Positions 1-8,479 of a stretch of DNA of 40,833 bases are shown here, piece by piece; positions within the stretch are counted from its first letter, which is position 1, and every line of letters begins with the position of its first letter. A program made the translations under genes and the position numbers. The notes under the pieces are model-generated. The model ran no database searches. It saw only the letters and a program-made list of their open reading frames with translations, and was not told where the DNA came from. The stretch spans positions 1 to 40,833 of the forward strand of contig JAIEQI010000128.1 of the NCBI GenBank assembly GCA_019747875.1. The letters are read 5' to 3'. Origin of the DNA: Candidatus Obscuribacterales bacterium (GTDB taxonomy: Bacteria; Cyanobacteriota; Vampirovibrionia; Obscuribacterales; Obscuribacteraceae).

Positions 1-77
1 TCACTACACTTCACCGTCATCGGGTTGTGTGAGGACTCTCACCTCCAGTTATTGAACATGCTCGGCACACAACAAAA

Positions 78-103
78 CGGGCAGAACCAAATGGTTCTGC
101 CCG
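78..103 (-). terminator. Rho-independent terminator of dnaK
   Basis: A perfect 11-bp inverted repeat (CGGGCAGAACC / GGTTCTGCCCG) encloses a 4-nt loop. Read on the minus strand it is followed by TTTTGTTG. It lies 45 bases downstream of the dnaK stop, so dnaK transcription probably ends here and does not continue into a dnaJ gene. Confidence 0.85.
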
Positions 104-147
104 CCTGATATTGTCACTTCGAGCCGGATTTCCCGTCTCTAAAGAAC

Positions 148-2148
148 CTATTCGTCGGTGGCACGGAACTCAGCATCGACGACGTCATCGCCGCCACCGC
201 CACCGCCTCCGAATCCGCCACTGGTTGCGCCAGCGCCAGCTCCGGCACCATGCTCGGCTGATGAATCTTCACCAAATCCGTTGCCGCCATCACCAAATCC
301 GCCGCCGCCTGAAGCAAATCCGCCGCCGCCTTCGCCGCCACCGCCGCCAGCTTGATGAGCTTCTTGCTGGAGGATGACCAGAACGCCGCGCAGGTCGTTC
401 ATCAGACCCTTGTAGACTTCGGCATCGGCATCTTCTTTGAGCTTTTGGCGAAGTTCGCCGACGAGCATTTCTGCACGCGAGCGAGTTCCGGGACTAACCT
501 TGTCGCCAAGTTCACGCGCTTGACGCTCAACTGAATAGCAGAGGCTGTCTGCTTCGTTGCGAGCATCGGCTGCTTCTTTGCGCTTGCGGTCTTCTTGAGC
601 ATGAGATTCGGCTTCGCGAACCATGCGCTCGATGTCGTCTTTGCCAAGGTTTGTGCTGGCCGTAATCGTGATCTTCTGCTCTTTACCAGTCGTTTGATCA
701 CGAGCCGTGACGTTCATAATACCGTTAGCATCGATATCAAAGGTTACTTCAACTTTCGGTACGCCACGTGGTGCTGGCGGAATTCCATCGAGACGGAAGT
801 TTCCTAGCAACTTGTTGTCGCGTGCCATCGGACGCTCGCCCTGGAAGACATAGATATCAACTGCTGTTTGATTATCATCAGCGGTCGAGAATACTTCCGA
901 TTTCCGAGTTGGGATGGTTGTGTTACGCTCGACCAATTTTGTGAAGACACCGCCCATGGTTTCAATACCGAGTGAGAGCGGAGTCACGTCGAGGAGCACA
1001 ACGCCCTTAACTTCACCGCCAAGAACACCGGCTTGAATAGCAGCTCCAACAGCAACCACTTCGTCTGGATTTACTGATTGGTTGGGTTCCTTTCCACCAG
1101 TCAAACTCTTCACGAGTTCTTGAACTGCTGGAATTCTGGTTGAACCACCCACGAGAACAACTTCTTGCAAATCCGAGTAAGTCATCTTCGCGTCGCGAAG
1201 TGATTGTTCCATCGGCTGGCGGCAACGCTCAACCAGGTGCCTGGTCAACTCGTTGAATCGTGCTCGTGAAAGTTTCATCTCAAGGTGCTTCGGTCCGGAA
1301 GCATCTGCTGTGATGAATGGCAGTGAAACGTTTGTTTCGGTTACGGATGAAAGTTCAACTTTTGCTTTCTCTGCAGCTTCTGTCAAGCGCTGCAAAGCCT
1401 GCCTGTCTTTGCGCAGGTCAATGCCTTCCATCTTATTGAATTCATCTGCGATCCAGTTAACTACGCAGTGGTCAAAGTCGTCACCGCCAAGGTGCGTGTC
1501 ACCGGATGTGGATTTCACTTCGAAGACACCGTCGCCTACTTCAAGAATAGAGACGTCGAACGTACCACCGCCAAGGTCGAATACGAGAATGGTTTCGTTT
1601 TCTTTCTTGTCGAGTCCATATGCCAGTGCTGCTGCCGTAGGCTCGTTGATGATGCGGAGCACTTCCAGTCCGGCGATGGTGCCGGCGTTCTTGGTGGACT
1701 GACGCTGCGAGTCGTTGAAGTAAGCCGGAACCGTAATTACGGCTGAGCTGACCTTTTCACCAAGATACTTCTCTGCATCTTCTTTCAATTTGCGGAGAAT
1801 CATCGCTGAGATTTCTTCCGGCGCATAATCTTTGCCCTGAATGGCGACCTTGCAACCGCCATCTGGACCTTCCTTGACTTTATAAGAGACGATGGCGCGC
1901 TCAGATTCGACTTCGCTGTAGCGCCTTCCGATGAATCTCTTTACCGAGTAAATTGTGTTTTCCGGATTAAGTACGGCTTGACGTCGAGCCAATTGGCCGA
2001 CAAGCCTTTCACCCGATTTTGTAAATGCGACAACCGACGGCGTGGTTCTTCCACCTTCGGCGTTCGCAATGACAGTTGGCTTTCCGCCTTCCATGACCGC
2101 GACCACAGAGTTTGTGGTACCCAGATCGATGCCTACTGCCTTTCCCAT
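148..2148 (-). CDS. dnaK: Molecular chaperone DnaK (Hsp70)
   Basis: Cytosolic ATP-dependent Hsp70 that binds exposed hydrophobic peptides together with DnaJ and GrpE. The 666-residue product is slightly longer than the usual 610-640. It begins MGKAVGIDLGTTNS (phosphate-1 motif), continues with DLGGGTFDVS near residue 190 and VLVGGSTRIPAV near 340, then the substrate-binding domain (LDVTPLSLGIETMGG). The C-terminal tail is a very Gly-rich linker of about 60 residues ending DDVVDAEFRATDE, a typical DnaK end. The ATG is preceded by GGGGAG at good spacing. Neither grpE nor dnaJ is adjacent: a UPF0173 hydrolase lies upstream and a terminator follows. No CIRCE operator is visible upstream, so HrcA control is not supported here. 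The extended Gly tail is the only odd feature; the family assignment is secure. Confidence 0.98.
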   Translation of the reverse strand: MGKAVGIDLGTTNSVVAVMEGGKPTVIANAEGGRTTPSVVAFTKSGERLVGQLARRQAVLNPENTIYSVKRFIGRRYSEVESERAIVSYKVKEGPDGGCKVAIQGKDYAPEEISAMILRKLKEDAEKYLGEKVSSAVITVPAYFNDSQRQSTKNAGTIAGLEVLRIINEPTAAALAYGLDKKENETILVFDLGGGTFDVSILEVGDGVFEVKSTSGDTHLGGDDFDHCVVNWIADEFNKMEGIDLRKDRQALQRLTEAAEKAKVELSSVTETNVSLPFITADASGPKHLEMKLSRARFNELTRHLVERCRQPMEQSLRDAKMTYSDLQEVVLVGGSTRIPAVQELVKSLTGGKEPNQSVNPDEVVAVGAAIQAGVLGGEVKGVVLLDVTPLSLGIETMGGVFTKLVERNTTIPTRKSEVFSTADDNQTAVDIYVFQGERPMARDNKLLGNFRLDGIPPAPRGVPKVEVTFDIDANGIMNVTARDQTTGKEQKITITASTNLGKDDIERMVREAESHAQEDRKRKEAADARNEADSLCYSVERQARELGDKVSPGTRSRAEMLVGELRQKLKEDADAEVYKGLMNDLRGVLVILQQEAHQAGGGGGEGGGGFASGGGGFGDGGNGFGEDSSAEHGAGAGAGATSGGFGGGGGGGDDVVDAEFRATDE

Positions 2149-2194
2149 GCTTAAACTCCCCTATTGAAAACGGCTTTTATCGCCAATGGTGAGG

Positions 2195-2200
2195 ATTATA
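2195..2200 (-). promoter_or_regulatory. Candidate -10 box of dnaK
   Basis: On the minus strand a perfect TATAAT lies about 47 nt upstream of the dnaK ATG. The region 16-18 nt further upstream has no good TTGACA match, so the call rests on the -10 alone. Confidence 0.4.
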
Positions 2201-2351
2201 CGCTCCCGTGGACCGTATCCTCGTCTGACACCCAGATTTATTCACAATATATCGAGCGCATCCTTCCATCATGCCAACGCGCTGGCTGGGCACGGGATCT
2301 TATTACAAACTCTTTATTTTTATTAAGAATGCAGACTTCGGCTACAGGAAA

Positions 2352-3101
2352 TCAGGAGGTTGCGAGCTTGTCGAGTGTGATGTCTTCAAGGGTTTCGCCT
2401 ATAGCGAGCGTGCAAATTTCAACCGTGCTTCCGCTCTCCTTTGCATGCTTGAGCAGATGTGACGGTTGATACTTGAAAGGCACTTGTTCAACAAGGGGTT
2501 GCCAATGCATTGGCACCATTCGCGAAGCTTTTATTTCCTCTGCCAAACGCAACGCCTCTTGAGGACTAGCAACTTTGTATTTGCCTCCGATTGGCAAGCA
2601 CGCCGTGTGCGTTTCAAATCCCTGGAGAAACTCAGGAATCGCGCCGGTATAGAGGGTGTCCCCTGAGTGATAGAAACCTGCAAAGTGGTAACCATTAACT
2701 GGATTGCCGGGAGCGGCACTGCGAGAAAACAAGGCATGCATTGTCTTCCCAAGACGCGAAACGGGATGATGGGCAGGTACAGCAGTGATGCGTACTCCAT
2801 TTACAACCGTAGATTCGCCCTGATCAAGGGAAATAAAGGCATCGGCCGGAACTACTCTTCGGTTCGATTTGATCAGCCAATCGACCAAAACCCGCGGCGC
2901 GATGAACTGGCACTTCCACTCCTGCCACAGTTTTGCGCAATCCATGACACCATGGTCAAAATGACCATGACTAAAAAGAACCAGGTCGGCAGCTTCTAAA
3001 CGCCTGAAGTCAACGGGGTCTTGAATATAGGGATCTGTATAAATACGAAGGCCGGGAACGTCAAATTTGAATGCGCAATGACCTAAATACGTGAGACTCA
3101 A
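2352..3101 (-). CDS. UPF0173-type metal-dependent hydrolase (metallo-beta-lactamase fold)
   Basis: Predicted cytosolic metallo-beta-lactamase-fold hydrolase of 249 residues, close to the usual UPF0173/YtkL length of about 230. The physiological substrate of this family is not well established. The metal-binding motif HGHFDHG appears near residue 45 (HxHxDH pattern), followed by AVPAHHP, HSGDTLY and MPMHWQP, which supply the remaining His/Asp ligands. The start is TTG at 3101: no in-frame ATG fits, and AAAAGGAT lies 5-6 nt before the TTG. It is transcribed toward dnaK with a 203-bp gap holding the dnaK promoter, so the two genes are probably separate units. A divergent promoter region of about 250 bp separates it from the secreted protein at 3353. 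Confidence 0.88.
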   Translation of the reverse strand: MSLTYLGHCAFKFDVPGLRIYTDPYIQDPVDFRRLEAADLVLFSHGHFDHGVMDCAKLWQEWKCQFIAPRVLVDWLIKSNRRVVPADAFISLDQGESTVVNGVRITAVPAHHPVSRLGKTMHALFSRSAAPGNPVNGYHFAGFYHSGDTLYTGAIPEFLQGFETHTACLPIGGKYKVASPQEALRLAEEIKASRMVPMHWQPLVEQVPFKYQPSHLLKHAKESGSTVEICTLAIGETLEDITLDKLATS

Positions 3102-3352
3102 ACGAGCATCCTTTTGGCGACCAGAGTGTTCCGAGCGGCAATGTTATCACCCAAGCAGGCTTCCGGAACATAACGGATCTTAATGCTGAAGGCTGCTGCT
3201 CCAAATTTTCAAGAAATGTGGAGCTGCACTCGCGAACCGAAAGCGGTTGTCAGCAGCGATCGTACAATAGATTATTATTTAATCGCTTTAAAACCCGTCA
3301 AACGCATCATCGTATTGATATACCATTTAGCGAACTGCCTGTTGGAGGAGTT

Positions 3353-5038
3353 ATGACCTATTCGCGTTTCTTAGCCTTTGGTTTCTCGGCTGCCATTTTG
3401 GCAACGACAGTCGCTCTAGCTCCGGCATCTTTCGCAAAAAACAAAGCGGTTGAAGTTTTGAAGTACTTCGACCCCATGCCTCAAAAGCAATACCTGAACG
3501 AATCTCAAGATCGCTTGATCAAGAAACAGGCATTTAAGGTAAGTGAGTTGCCAAATACTCCTCCGGTCAAAAATGCAGAAATCGGGTTCTTCGCCACCGT
3601 CCCTGGTGACAAGCTCGCAGACGTCGACTACATCTCAAAGCTACTAGAAAACGAGCGCACCACCGGTATTGCCGCATTAGTACCGTGGAAACTGCTGGAA
3701 CCGCAAGAAGAAAAATATGACTGGCAGGCAGTCGACAATCTTCTCAGCCTCTGCCAAAAATACAACAAGACCCTTATCTTGCGAGTCTCAACCGGCGGTG
3801 TTGATATTCCATCCGGAAGCAGCGACAAGCCCGACTCAGATACTCCAGCATGGGTATTTGAGCAAGGTGCAAAATCAGTCAAATACTTAGACAAAGACAA
3901 GAAAGCTCATTTGATGCCAATCTTCTGGGATCAAACTTACATGGCAGCATTCTCCAACTTCATCAATGAAATGGGAAGCCGCTACGACAAGAATACGCTC
4001 ATCCACTCTGTCGGTATCACAGGTGGTGGCTTCAGGGGCGGCACGGCAGTAGTGCCGACAACCATTGCCAAAGATGGCGGCGAAAAGACCGCTACAAACG
4101 AAACCGGCTTCGCCAGCCAAGAACAAGTTGAGAATTACTTGCGCAAACAACAAGGCTTAAACGAGAAACAAATTGTCGATCACTGGAAGTACGTCGCCGA
4201 TATTTTCCCGACAGCATTTCCAAATACTCGCCTCAATTTCGCAATCAATGCGCCTACACCCAACAGATCGGGTGAAGACGCTCTTGACGAAATTTCCGAT
4301 TACCTCATCTATAGATATGGCAGCCATGTTTATGTCACCCGACAAGATCTGAAGAACGGCAAACACGGCTTTGATGATTATCGCGTCCTATTGAAGTTCC
4401 GCCCTGATACTTACGCAGGTCTGGCACTCTTGCCTTCAGTGACACCAGAAGACATGGAAAAGATTTCGAAAACCGCGCTTGATGATGGCGTTAGTTTCAT
4501 CGAGCTACCCCAAGAGATCTTGAATAGCAGCGACGCAACTGTTAAAGCTTCTCTCGACAAGCTGGCATCGCACATGGGCTATCAAATCATTTCCCAGAAA
4601 GTTTCGATTCCAGCAGAGCTGGCACAAGGCGAGCAAATGAAGGCAGAATTTACCTTTATGAACGTTGGAGACGCCACACCGAAGCGTCCTGTTCGCGAGT
4701 TGGATAAGGATGTGCCCACTAGCTATAAAGTGATGATTGAGCTTAAGGATGACAGCGGCAAGTCCGTTGCACGCATCCTGCACACACCAGAAAAGAAAAC
4801 CGAAACTTGGAAAGCAGGCGAGACGGTTTCCTGGCAACAAGCCCTGAAGATGCCTCAGCTTCCGGCTGGGGAATATGCGGCAACCTTGTCCCTTTATGAT
4901 CCTAACAATGACAAACGTCTTAATGTGCTGGACGGACGCAGTGCAGATAAAACCGCGACCGTTGGCGAAATCAAGCTTGGTACATTGAAGATTACTCCCA
5001 GCTCCACGGCCTCAAGCAATACACAAAGTAATCAGTAA
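3353..5038 (+). CDS. Secreted glycoside-hydrolase-like (TIM-barrel) protein
   Basis: Predicted exported protein of 561 residues. The start chosen is the ATG at 3353, because GGAGGAG sits 2 nt upstream and a classical signal peptide follows (MTYSRFLAFGFSAAILATT, cleavage near ASFA-KN). An upstream in-frame GTG at 3218 lacks these signals. The body has features of beta-galactosidase-type (GH42/DUF4832-like) TIM barrels: VPWKLLEPQEEKYDW, then LCQKYNKTLILRVSTGG, then a GITGGGFRGG strand. A C-terminal beta-sandwich region (about 420-550) contains MKAEFTFMNVGDATPKRPV and LPAGEYAATLSLYDP, as in carbohydrate-associated accessory domains. I cannot point to confident catalytic glutamates, so enzymatic activity is inferred. 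The last 15 residues are Ser/Thr-rich and probably disordered. Confidence 0.72.
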   Translation: MTYSRFLAFGFSAAILATTVALAPASFAKNKAVEVLKYFDPMPQKQYLNESQDRLIKKQAFKVSELPNTPPVKNAEIGFFATVPGDKLADVDYISKLLENERTTGIAALVPWKLLEPQEEKYDWQAVDNLLSLCQKYNKTLILRVSTGGVDIPSGSSDKPDSDTPAWVFEQGAKSVKYLDKDKKAHLMPIFWDQTYMAAFSNFINEMGSRYDKNTLIHSVGITGGGFRGGTAVVPTTIAKDGGEKTATNETGFASQEQVENYLRKQQGLNEKQIVDHWKYVADIFPTAFPNTRLNFAINAPTPNRSGEDALDEISDYLIYRYGSHVYVTRQDLKNGKHGFDDYRVLLKFRPDTYAGLALLPSVTPEDMEKISKTALDDGVSFIELPQEILNSSDATVKASLDKLASHMGYQIISQKVSIPAELAQGEQMKAEFTFMNVGDATPKRPVRELDKDVPTSYKVMIELKDDSGKSVARILHTPEKKTETWKAGETVSWQQALKMPQLPAGEYAATLSLYDPNNDKRLNVLDGRSADKTATVGEIKLGTLKITPSSTASSNTQSNQ

Positions 5039-5061
5039 CACAGTTCGTTTTTAGAAGCTGG

Positions 5062-5097
5062 CAGCGTGGTATCCAATTAGTACGCTGTGGGGTTTTG
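5062..5097 (+). terminator. Probable terminator after the GH-like gene
   Basis: CAGCGT (5062-5067) pairs with ACGCTG (5082-5087) across a 14-nt loop and is followed by GGGGTTTT. The stem is short, so confidence is moderate. Confidence 0.4.
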
Positions 5098-5143
5098 TCG
5101 AGTTATCGACCTTCAACTCCTCCGCTAAAGACAATATCGGCAT

Positions 5144-5740
5144 GTGCTAGACGGAATGAAACAACTACACGCGATACTCACAAGCATAGGTCTCCTAATG
5201 GCCACGCTGCAAGCTGTGCAGGCAAAACCTGTGGCAGAAACGCCGCTAGGTGAGGCAATCGAAAAGGCACCAATAATCCTTCTTGCAGAAGGTGGTCCGA
5301 AAGAATACGACAATTTGAAGCAAGGCCAAATCGTCAAAACTCATTCAATTGCATTTGACTGCCGCAAGCAAGCATTCAAGATTTTGAAGATCTACCGGAA
5401 TAAAACAGCATGGGACCTGCAACCGGGGAAATCGGTGGAGATCAACAACAAATCCAACGGCTGCCTCGACTTCGAAATAACCATAGAACGAAAGGGAAAC
5501 AAACTGACAGTCAAACAAAAAGAAGAACGAGGAATTAAACCTTACTCAATCGATATCAAAAATGATCACGAGAAAGTAGTCCTGTTCTTACAGCCCGCGT
5601 ACAATCCAAAGTTTCTCGAACACTACGGCTGGTTTGTTTCACCAGAACAATATAACGGCGATTTAGAGAAACAGATTGCCGACGCAAAGTACAGTGGACC
5701 CAAACATGGAGTACACCTTACCAGCGGATGCGATGAATAG
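5144..5740 (+). CDS. Hypothetical small secreted protein
   Basis: I do not recognise a family. The product is up to 198 residues with an N-terminal signal peptide (MKQLHAILTSIGLLMATLQA, cleavage near VQA-KP). The start could be the GTG at 5144 or the ATG at 5156; neither has a strong Shine-Dalgarno, and the ATG would give the more typical signal peptide. The mature part is Lys-rich and beta-prone, with four cysteine/charged clusters around DCRKQAFKILKIYRNKT and NGCLDFEITIERKGNK. It has no membrane span after the signal. It follows the GH-like gene across a probable terminator and precedes an alpha/beta-hydrolase fragment. A periplasmic or extracellular role is inferred from the signal peptide only. 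Confidence 0.6.
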   Translation: MLDGMKQLHAILTSIGLLMATLQAVQAKPVAETPLGEAIEKAPIILLAEGGPKEYDNLKQGQIVKTHSIAFDCRKQAFKILKIYRNKTAWDLQPGKSVEINNKSNGCLDFEITIERKGNKLTVKQKEERGIKPYSIDIKNDHEKVVLFLQPAYNPKFLEHYGWFVSPEQYNGDLEKQIADAKYSGPKHGVHLTSGCDE

Positions 5741-5759
5741 CAGTGATCGAGAGTAGAAT

Positions 5760-6026
5760 ATGATTACCCATACAGGTAAATTATTTCGGTCGTTTCCAAA
5801 ACAAATGATGAACAATATTGCAGTGTTCAGCAAACCACATCCGCCAGTGTTGATCGTTCACGGTACAACGGATAACATTCTTTCCTTCAGTCGCGCCGTG
5901 GAGTTATATACGTCAGCAATCGAACCAAAGCAATTCTTGCGACTGGAAACAGGACACTCTGGTTTTGGGAAAACGAACTTGTTTGCAAGTACGATGCGAC
6001 AGTTTATTGCTCAAAACGGTATCTAG
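5760..6026 (+). pseudogene. C-terminal fragment of an alpha/beta hydrolase
   Basis: The 88-residue ORF matches only the last third of alpha/beta-hydrolase (ABHD/DLH-like) enzymes. PPVLIVHGTTDNILSF carries the strand and Asp that normally supply the catalytic acid, and LETGHSGF carries the catalytic His. The nucleophile elbow (GxSxG), oxyanion strand and cap are missing, and no matching N-terminal part lies upstream, where an unrelated secreted protein ends 19 nt earlier. As it stands it cannot form a complete catalytic triad. It is most simply a decayed or truncated gene remnant. A functional mini-protein is possible, but nothing in the sequence argues for it. Confidence 0.6.
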
Positions 6027-6045
6027 CTAGTCTGGATTTAACATG

Positions 6046-6798
6046 TCACTCTTTTGAAGAAACATTTTTGGAATCGTGATGGCTAACCGTTGTGTTCTTC
6101 ACACTGGCAAAATGAGGCACATATCGCAAGGGGGCTGACCTTGCAATTTCACTTTTTGCAATTTTTAGCAGATGATTAGCGTTGGACGCACCGGACCAGG
6201 TCAACAAGGGCTCCTTCAATAGCATTTGCTTTCGATCAAACTTGCTAAAAGCCATTTTGAAGAATGGATCACGGGGAGACAAGTAGGGTTCTCTATCCAC
6301 TCCGTCTGATGGAATGAGCAGTTCTTCGGAATAATCTGATTCGGCAATACAGACTTCCTGCCCTGCACTTATTGAGAATTCCTCCGCTTTGCCTTGTTTA
6401 TGAATATTGATAAAAACGACTCTCCCAGCCAAGGCAGCAATACGAAAGTGACTATCTTCATTGTTGTGCTCAACGATGACTATCGTACCTGCTGGCATTT
6501 GAACATCATATTGCAGTGCATCCTTTTTGGACCCCAAAGAAACTAGACGTGGAAACTTCTCAATAAAGTAAATGGATTTTGTTATAGCACCAGCTCCTCT
6601 TGCTGGAGCGGAAATTACAAAATCGTGTTTATCTCCCAAAGGAATCCTTCGAAAACTGCCGTCCCCAGCACTCTTCGTCCTAAGTAGGAACTCATTCACC
6701 ATACAATCAGGGGCGTCAGCCGCATACGCGACTGGAGCGGCGAAAAGGAGCAATGCAAACCACATTCCCTTCAAAGTTTTCAGAATATGGGAAGTCAT
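6046..6798 (-). CDS. Secreted FecR-like protein, copy 2 of a tandem pair
   Basis: Predicted exported protein of 250 residues with a signal peptide (hydrophobic WFALLLFAAPVAYA, cleavage near AYA-AD). The central part has a FecR-like beta pattern: AGTIVIVEHNNEDSHFRIAA, then VVFINIH, then ISAGQEVCIAE. It ends in the distinctive block LLIPSDGVDREP, shared with the adjacent copy (LLIPADGVDREP). Its ATG lies 3 nt after the upstream copy's stop codon, so the two are almost certainly cotranscribed and translationally coupled. FecR domains are known from periplasmic signalling and uncharacterised surface proteins. No sigma factor or FecA-like receptor is nearby, so a sensing role is not supported by context. 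The last 30 residues are His/Ser-rich and unlike the paralog. Confidence 0.6.
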   Translation of the reverse strand: MTSHILKTLKGMWFALLLFAAPVAYAADAPDCMVNEFLLRTKSAGDGSFRRIPLGDKHDFVISAPARGAGAITKSIYFIEKFPRLVSLGSKKDALQYDVQMPAGTIVIVEHNNEDSHFRIAALAGRVVFINIHKQGKAEEFSISAGQEVCIAESDYSEELLIPSDGVDREPYLSPRDPFFKMAFSKFDRKQMLLKEPLLTWSGASNANHLLKIAKSEIARSAPLRYVPHFASVKNTTVSHHDSKNVSSKE

Positions 6799-6801
6799 TT
6801 C

Positions 6802-7599
6802 TTACTTAGCATTAGCAATTGGAGAGAGCGTGTGAAAGGGCTTTTCCTTTGCTAACAATTCGCGTTTAGCAAAACGCAGGAGACCTGAGCCTGGAGCGAA
6901 AGTTTGATCGCACGCAAATAACTTTTCGGTCTTGACCATTTGCGCTGGATCAAAGGTATATTTTGTTGCCTTGCAACCGCTGATGTATGATCCACAGACA
7001 ACTGGTTCTCGGTCTACGCCGTCAGCTGGAATTAGAAGGCTGTCGTTGACGTATTCAGGGGCGAGGAACAACTCTTCGCCAGCAAGAACAGCAATAGTTT
7101 CATGCTGACCTTTTGTCTTTACTTTGACCGGAAGCGCGTCGCCAAGCAAATTTGCTATGCGGAACAATCCATTAGGCAATTGCTCGACAAGAGCAACACT
7201 GTTTGCTGGAAACTCAACGACGCTGTAAACACCGGATTTTATTCCATCCGGCTGTAAGGCAAGCTTGAAATTTGGTTTGGAAACGGCTACCAGGAGCTTG
7301 CCTTCCTCAAAAACCGAATCATTCTTGGACAATACCTCACCCCGATGGTCGGAGAAGATCACTCCAGCTTTGTCCTTAATGACATACGGAACGCAATTGG
7401 TGCAGCTCTTTTGCGCGGAGCTGCTGTCGCTGCTATTACTTTTGCCTTTGCTAACCAGAACCTGAACACTGTTTGCCTGGTAGCTAGGGGCAAGATTCGA
7501 AGTACTCTTGCCCCACGCAAATGATCCCGAATAAGCAAGACCAAGACCTGCTAGCAAAGCTGAAATCACTAAGGTTTTGCTTTTCTTCTGAGTGTCCAT
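6802..7599 (-). CDS. Secreted FecR-like protein, copy 1 of a tandem pair
   Basis: Predicted exported protein of 265 residues. The start at 7599 is preferred over an upstream in-frame start at 7656 because it places a proper signal peptide at the N-terminus (MDTQKKSKTLVISALLAGLG, cleavage near FAWG). After a Ser-rich stretch with paired cysteines (KSCTNCVPY) the protein follows the same plan as its downstream neighbour: VVEFPANSVALVEQLPNGLF, then a FecR-like VLAGEELFLAPEY, then LLIPADGVDREPV. The mature chain has several cysteines (CTNC, VCGSYISGCK, FACDQ) that could form disulfides outside the cytoplasm. Function unknown; the pairing suggests an old local duplication. Confidence in the gene is high, in the FecR label moderate. 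Confidence 0.62.
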   Translation of the reverse strand: MDTQKKSKTLVISALLAGLGLAYSGSFAWGKSTSNLAPSYQANSVQVLVSKGKSNSSDSSSAQKSCTNCVPYVIKDKAGVIFSDHRGEVLSKNDSVFEEGKLLVAVSKPNFKLALQPDGIKSGVYSVVEFPANSVALVEQLPNGLFRIANLLGDALPVKVKTKGQHETIAVLAGEELFLAPEYVNDSLLIPADGVDREPVVCGSYISGCKATKYTFDPAQMVKTEKLFACDQTFAPGSGLLRFAKRELLAKEKPFHTLSPIANAK

Positions 7600-7805
7600 G
7601 CGGGATCCGTAACGAAGATGGTAGCCCTTGTGTCTGTCGTCGGGTTTGGCATCCAACCGTTGCCAAGGGCCTGTAATTTCATCTTATCTAATGTGCCCCA
7701 GGCGTCCATCGGTCATCCGGAGGACACATTAACGCCGATTCACGGATTTCCCAAACAGCCCAACTATCCAGGAAAACGTCCGCAGATCCTGCATTTCGGA
7801 AGAAG

Positions 7806-8345
7806 CTATTTCTCGCAAACAGACTTGAGACTTGCGAGCCCTTCTTCAAAAGACTTACCGATCATCTCGTCGCAATTCATAAATACCGACATGACCTTGC
7901 TCATAAAGTTATTGGGACCGCTCATAGTCCAGGTCATCTTTGTGGAATCATCCTGCGGTTCCAATAAATAGACAACGGCACTATCGCCTTCCATTGGCTT
8001 ATCAAAATGCAAATTCATCACAACTTTATTCGGCGCGTCGACCTCAGTGATTTCCATATTTCCTTCGCCAACTTCCTCATTACCAACCCAAGCGTATTTA
8101 GCCCCCTTGCCCGACTCGGAGCCGCTTAATGTACGCTTGATATTGGGATCAACCTTCTCCCAAGGTGACCATTCAGGCGAGCGATGAAAATCACTCACGA
8201 CTGCAAATATCTTTTCTGCTGGTGCTTTGATAACGATACTGCGCTCGACGCGAAACTCGTCAGGCTTGGTGAGAGCAAGGCAAAGTATAATACCGATCGC
8301 TGCAACAAAAACTCCAGCGCCCACAAGAGCAATCTTCTTTAGCAT
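7806..8345 (-). CDS. SRPBCC-family (START/polyketide-cyclase-like) membrane-anchored protein
   Basis: Predicted 179-residue protein with one N-terminal transmembrane helix (IALVGAGVFVAAIGIILCLA) followed by an SRPBCC fold. The recognisable pattern is VERSIVIKAPAEKIFAVVSD followed by FHRSPEWSPWE, a glycine-rich turn and an amphipathic C-terminal helix (SFEEGLASLKSVCEK). SRPBCC proteins hold hydrophobic ligands in a deep cavity; the ligand here is not predictable. Two Met codons are possible, at 8351 and 8345. The second is preferred because GTAAGGG ends 6 nt before it, whereas the first touches the Shine-Dalgarno. A TATAAT lies 30 nt upstream. It is a single gene in a run of minus-strand genes. 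Confidence 0.8.
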   Translation of the reverse strand: MLKKIALVGAGVFVAAIGIILCLALTKPDEFRVERSIVIKAPAEKIFAVVSDFHRSPEWSPWEKVDPNIKRTLSGSESGKGAKYAWVGNEEVGEGNMEITEVDAPNKVVMNLHFDKPMEGDSAVVYLLEPQDDSTKMTWTMSGPNNFMSKVMSVFMNCDEMIGKSFEEGLASLKSVCEK

Positions 8346-8374
8346 AGTCATCCCTTACAATTTACACCTTTTGA

Positions 8375-8380
8375 ATTATA
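8375..8380 (-). promoter_or_regulatory. Candidate -10 box of the SRPBCC gene
   Basis: Perfect TATAAT on the minus strand, 30 nt before the start at 8345. No clear -35 is present, so this rests on the -10 and its placement between two codirectional genes. Confidence 0.4.
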
Positions 8381-8479
8381 ACGGCAGGCGTAAGTTTCGC
8401 TGGAAAGTATGTGACTGATTCGTAAGTCTCAATTGCAAGCGACTGAAGGAATAAGCGCAGTGCTATTGCGACAAAACGT

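Noticed and set aside
158..355. Pro/Ala-rich plus-strand ORF opposite the end of dnaK
   Set aside because: Antisense shadow of the Gly-rich DnaK tail.
2149..2351. CIRCE operator upstream of dnaK
   Set aside because: No TTAGCACTC-N9-GAGTGCTAA-like inverted repeat is present.
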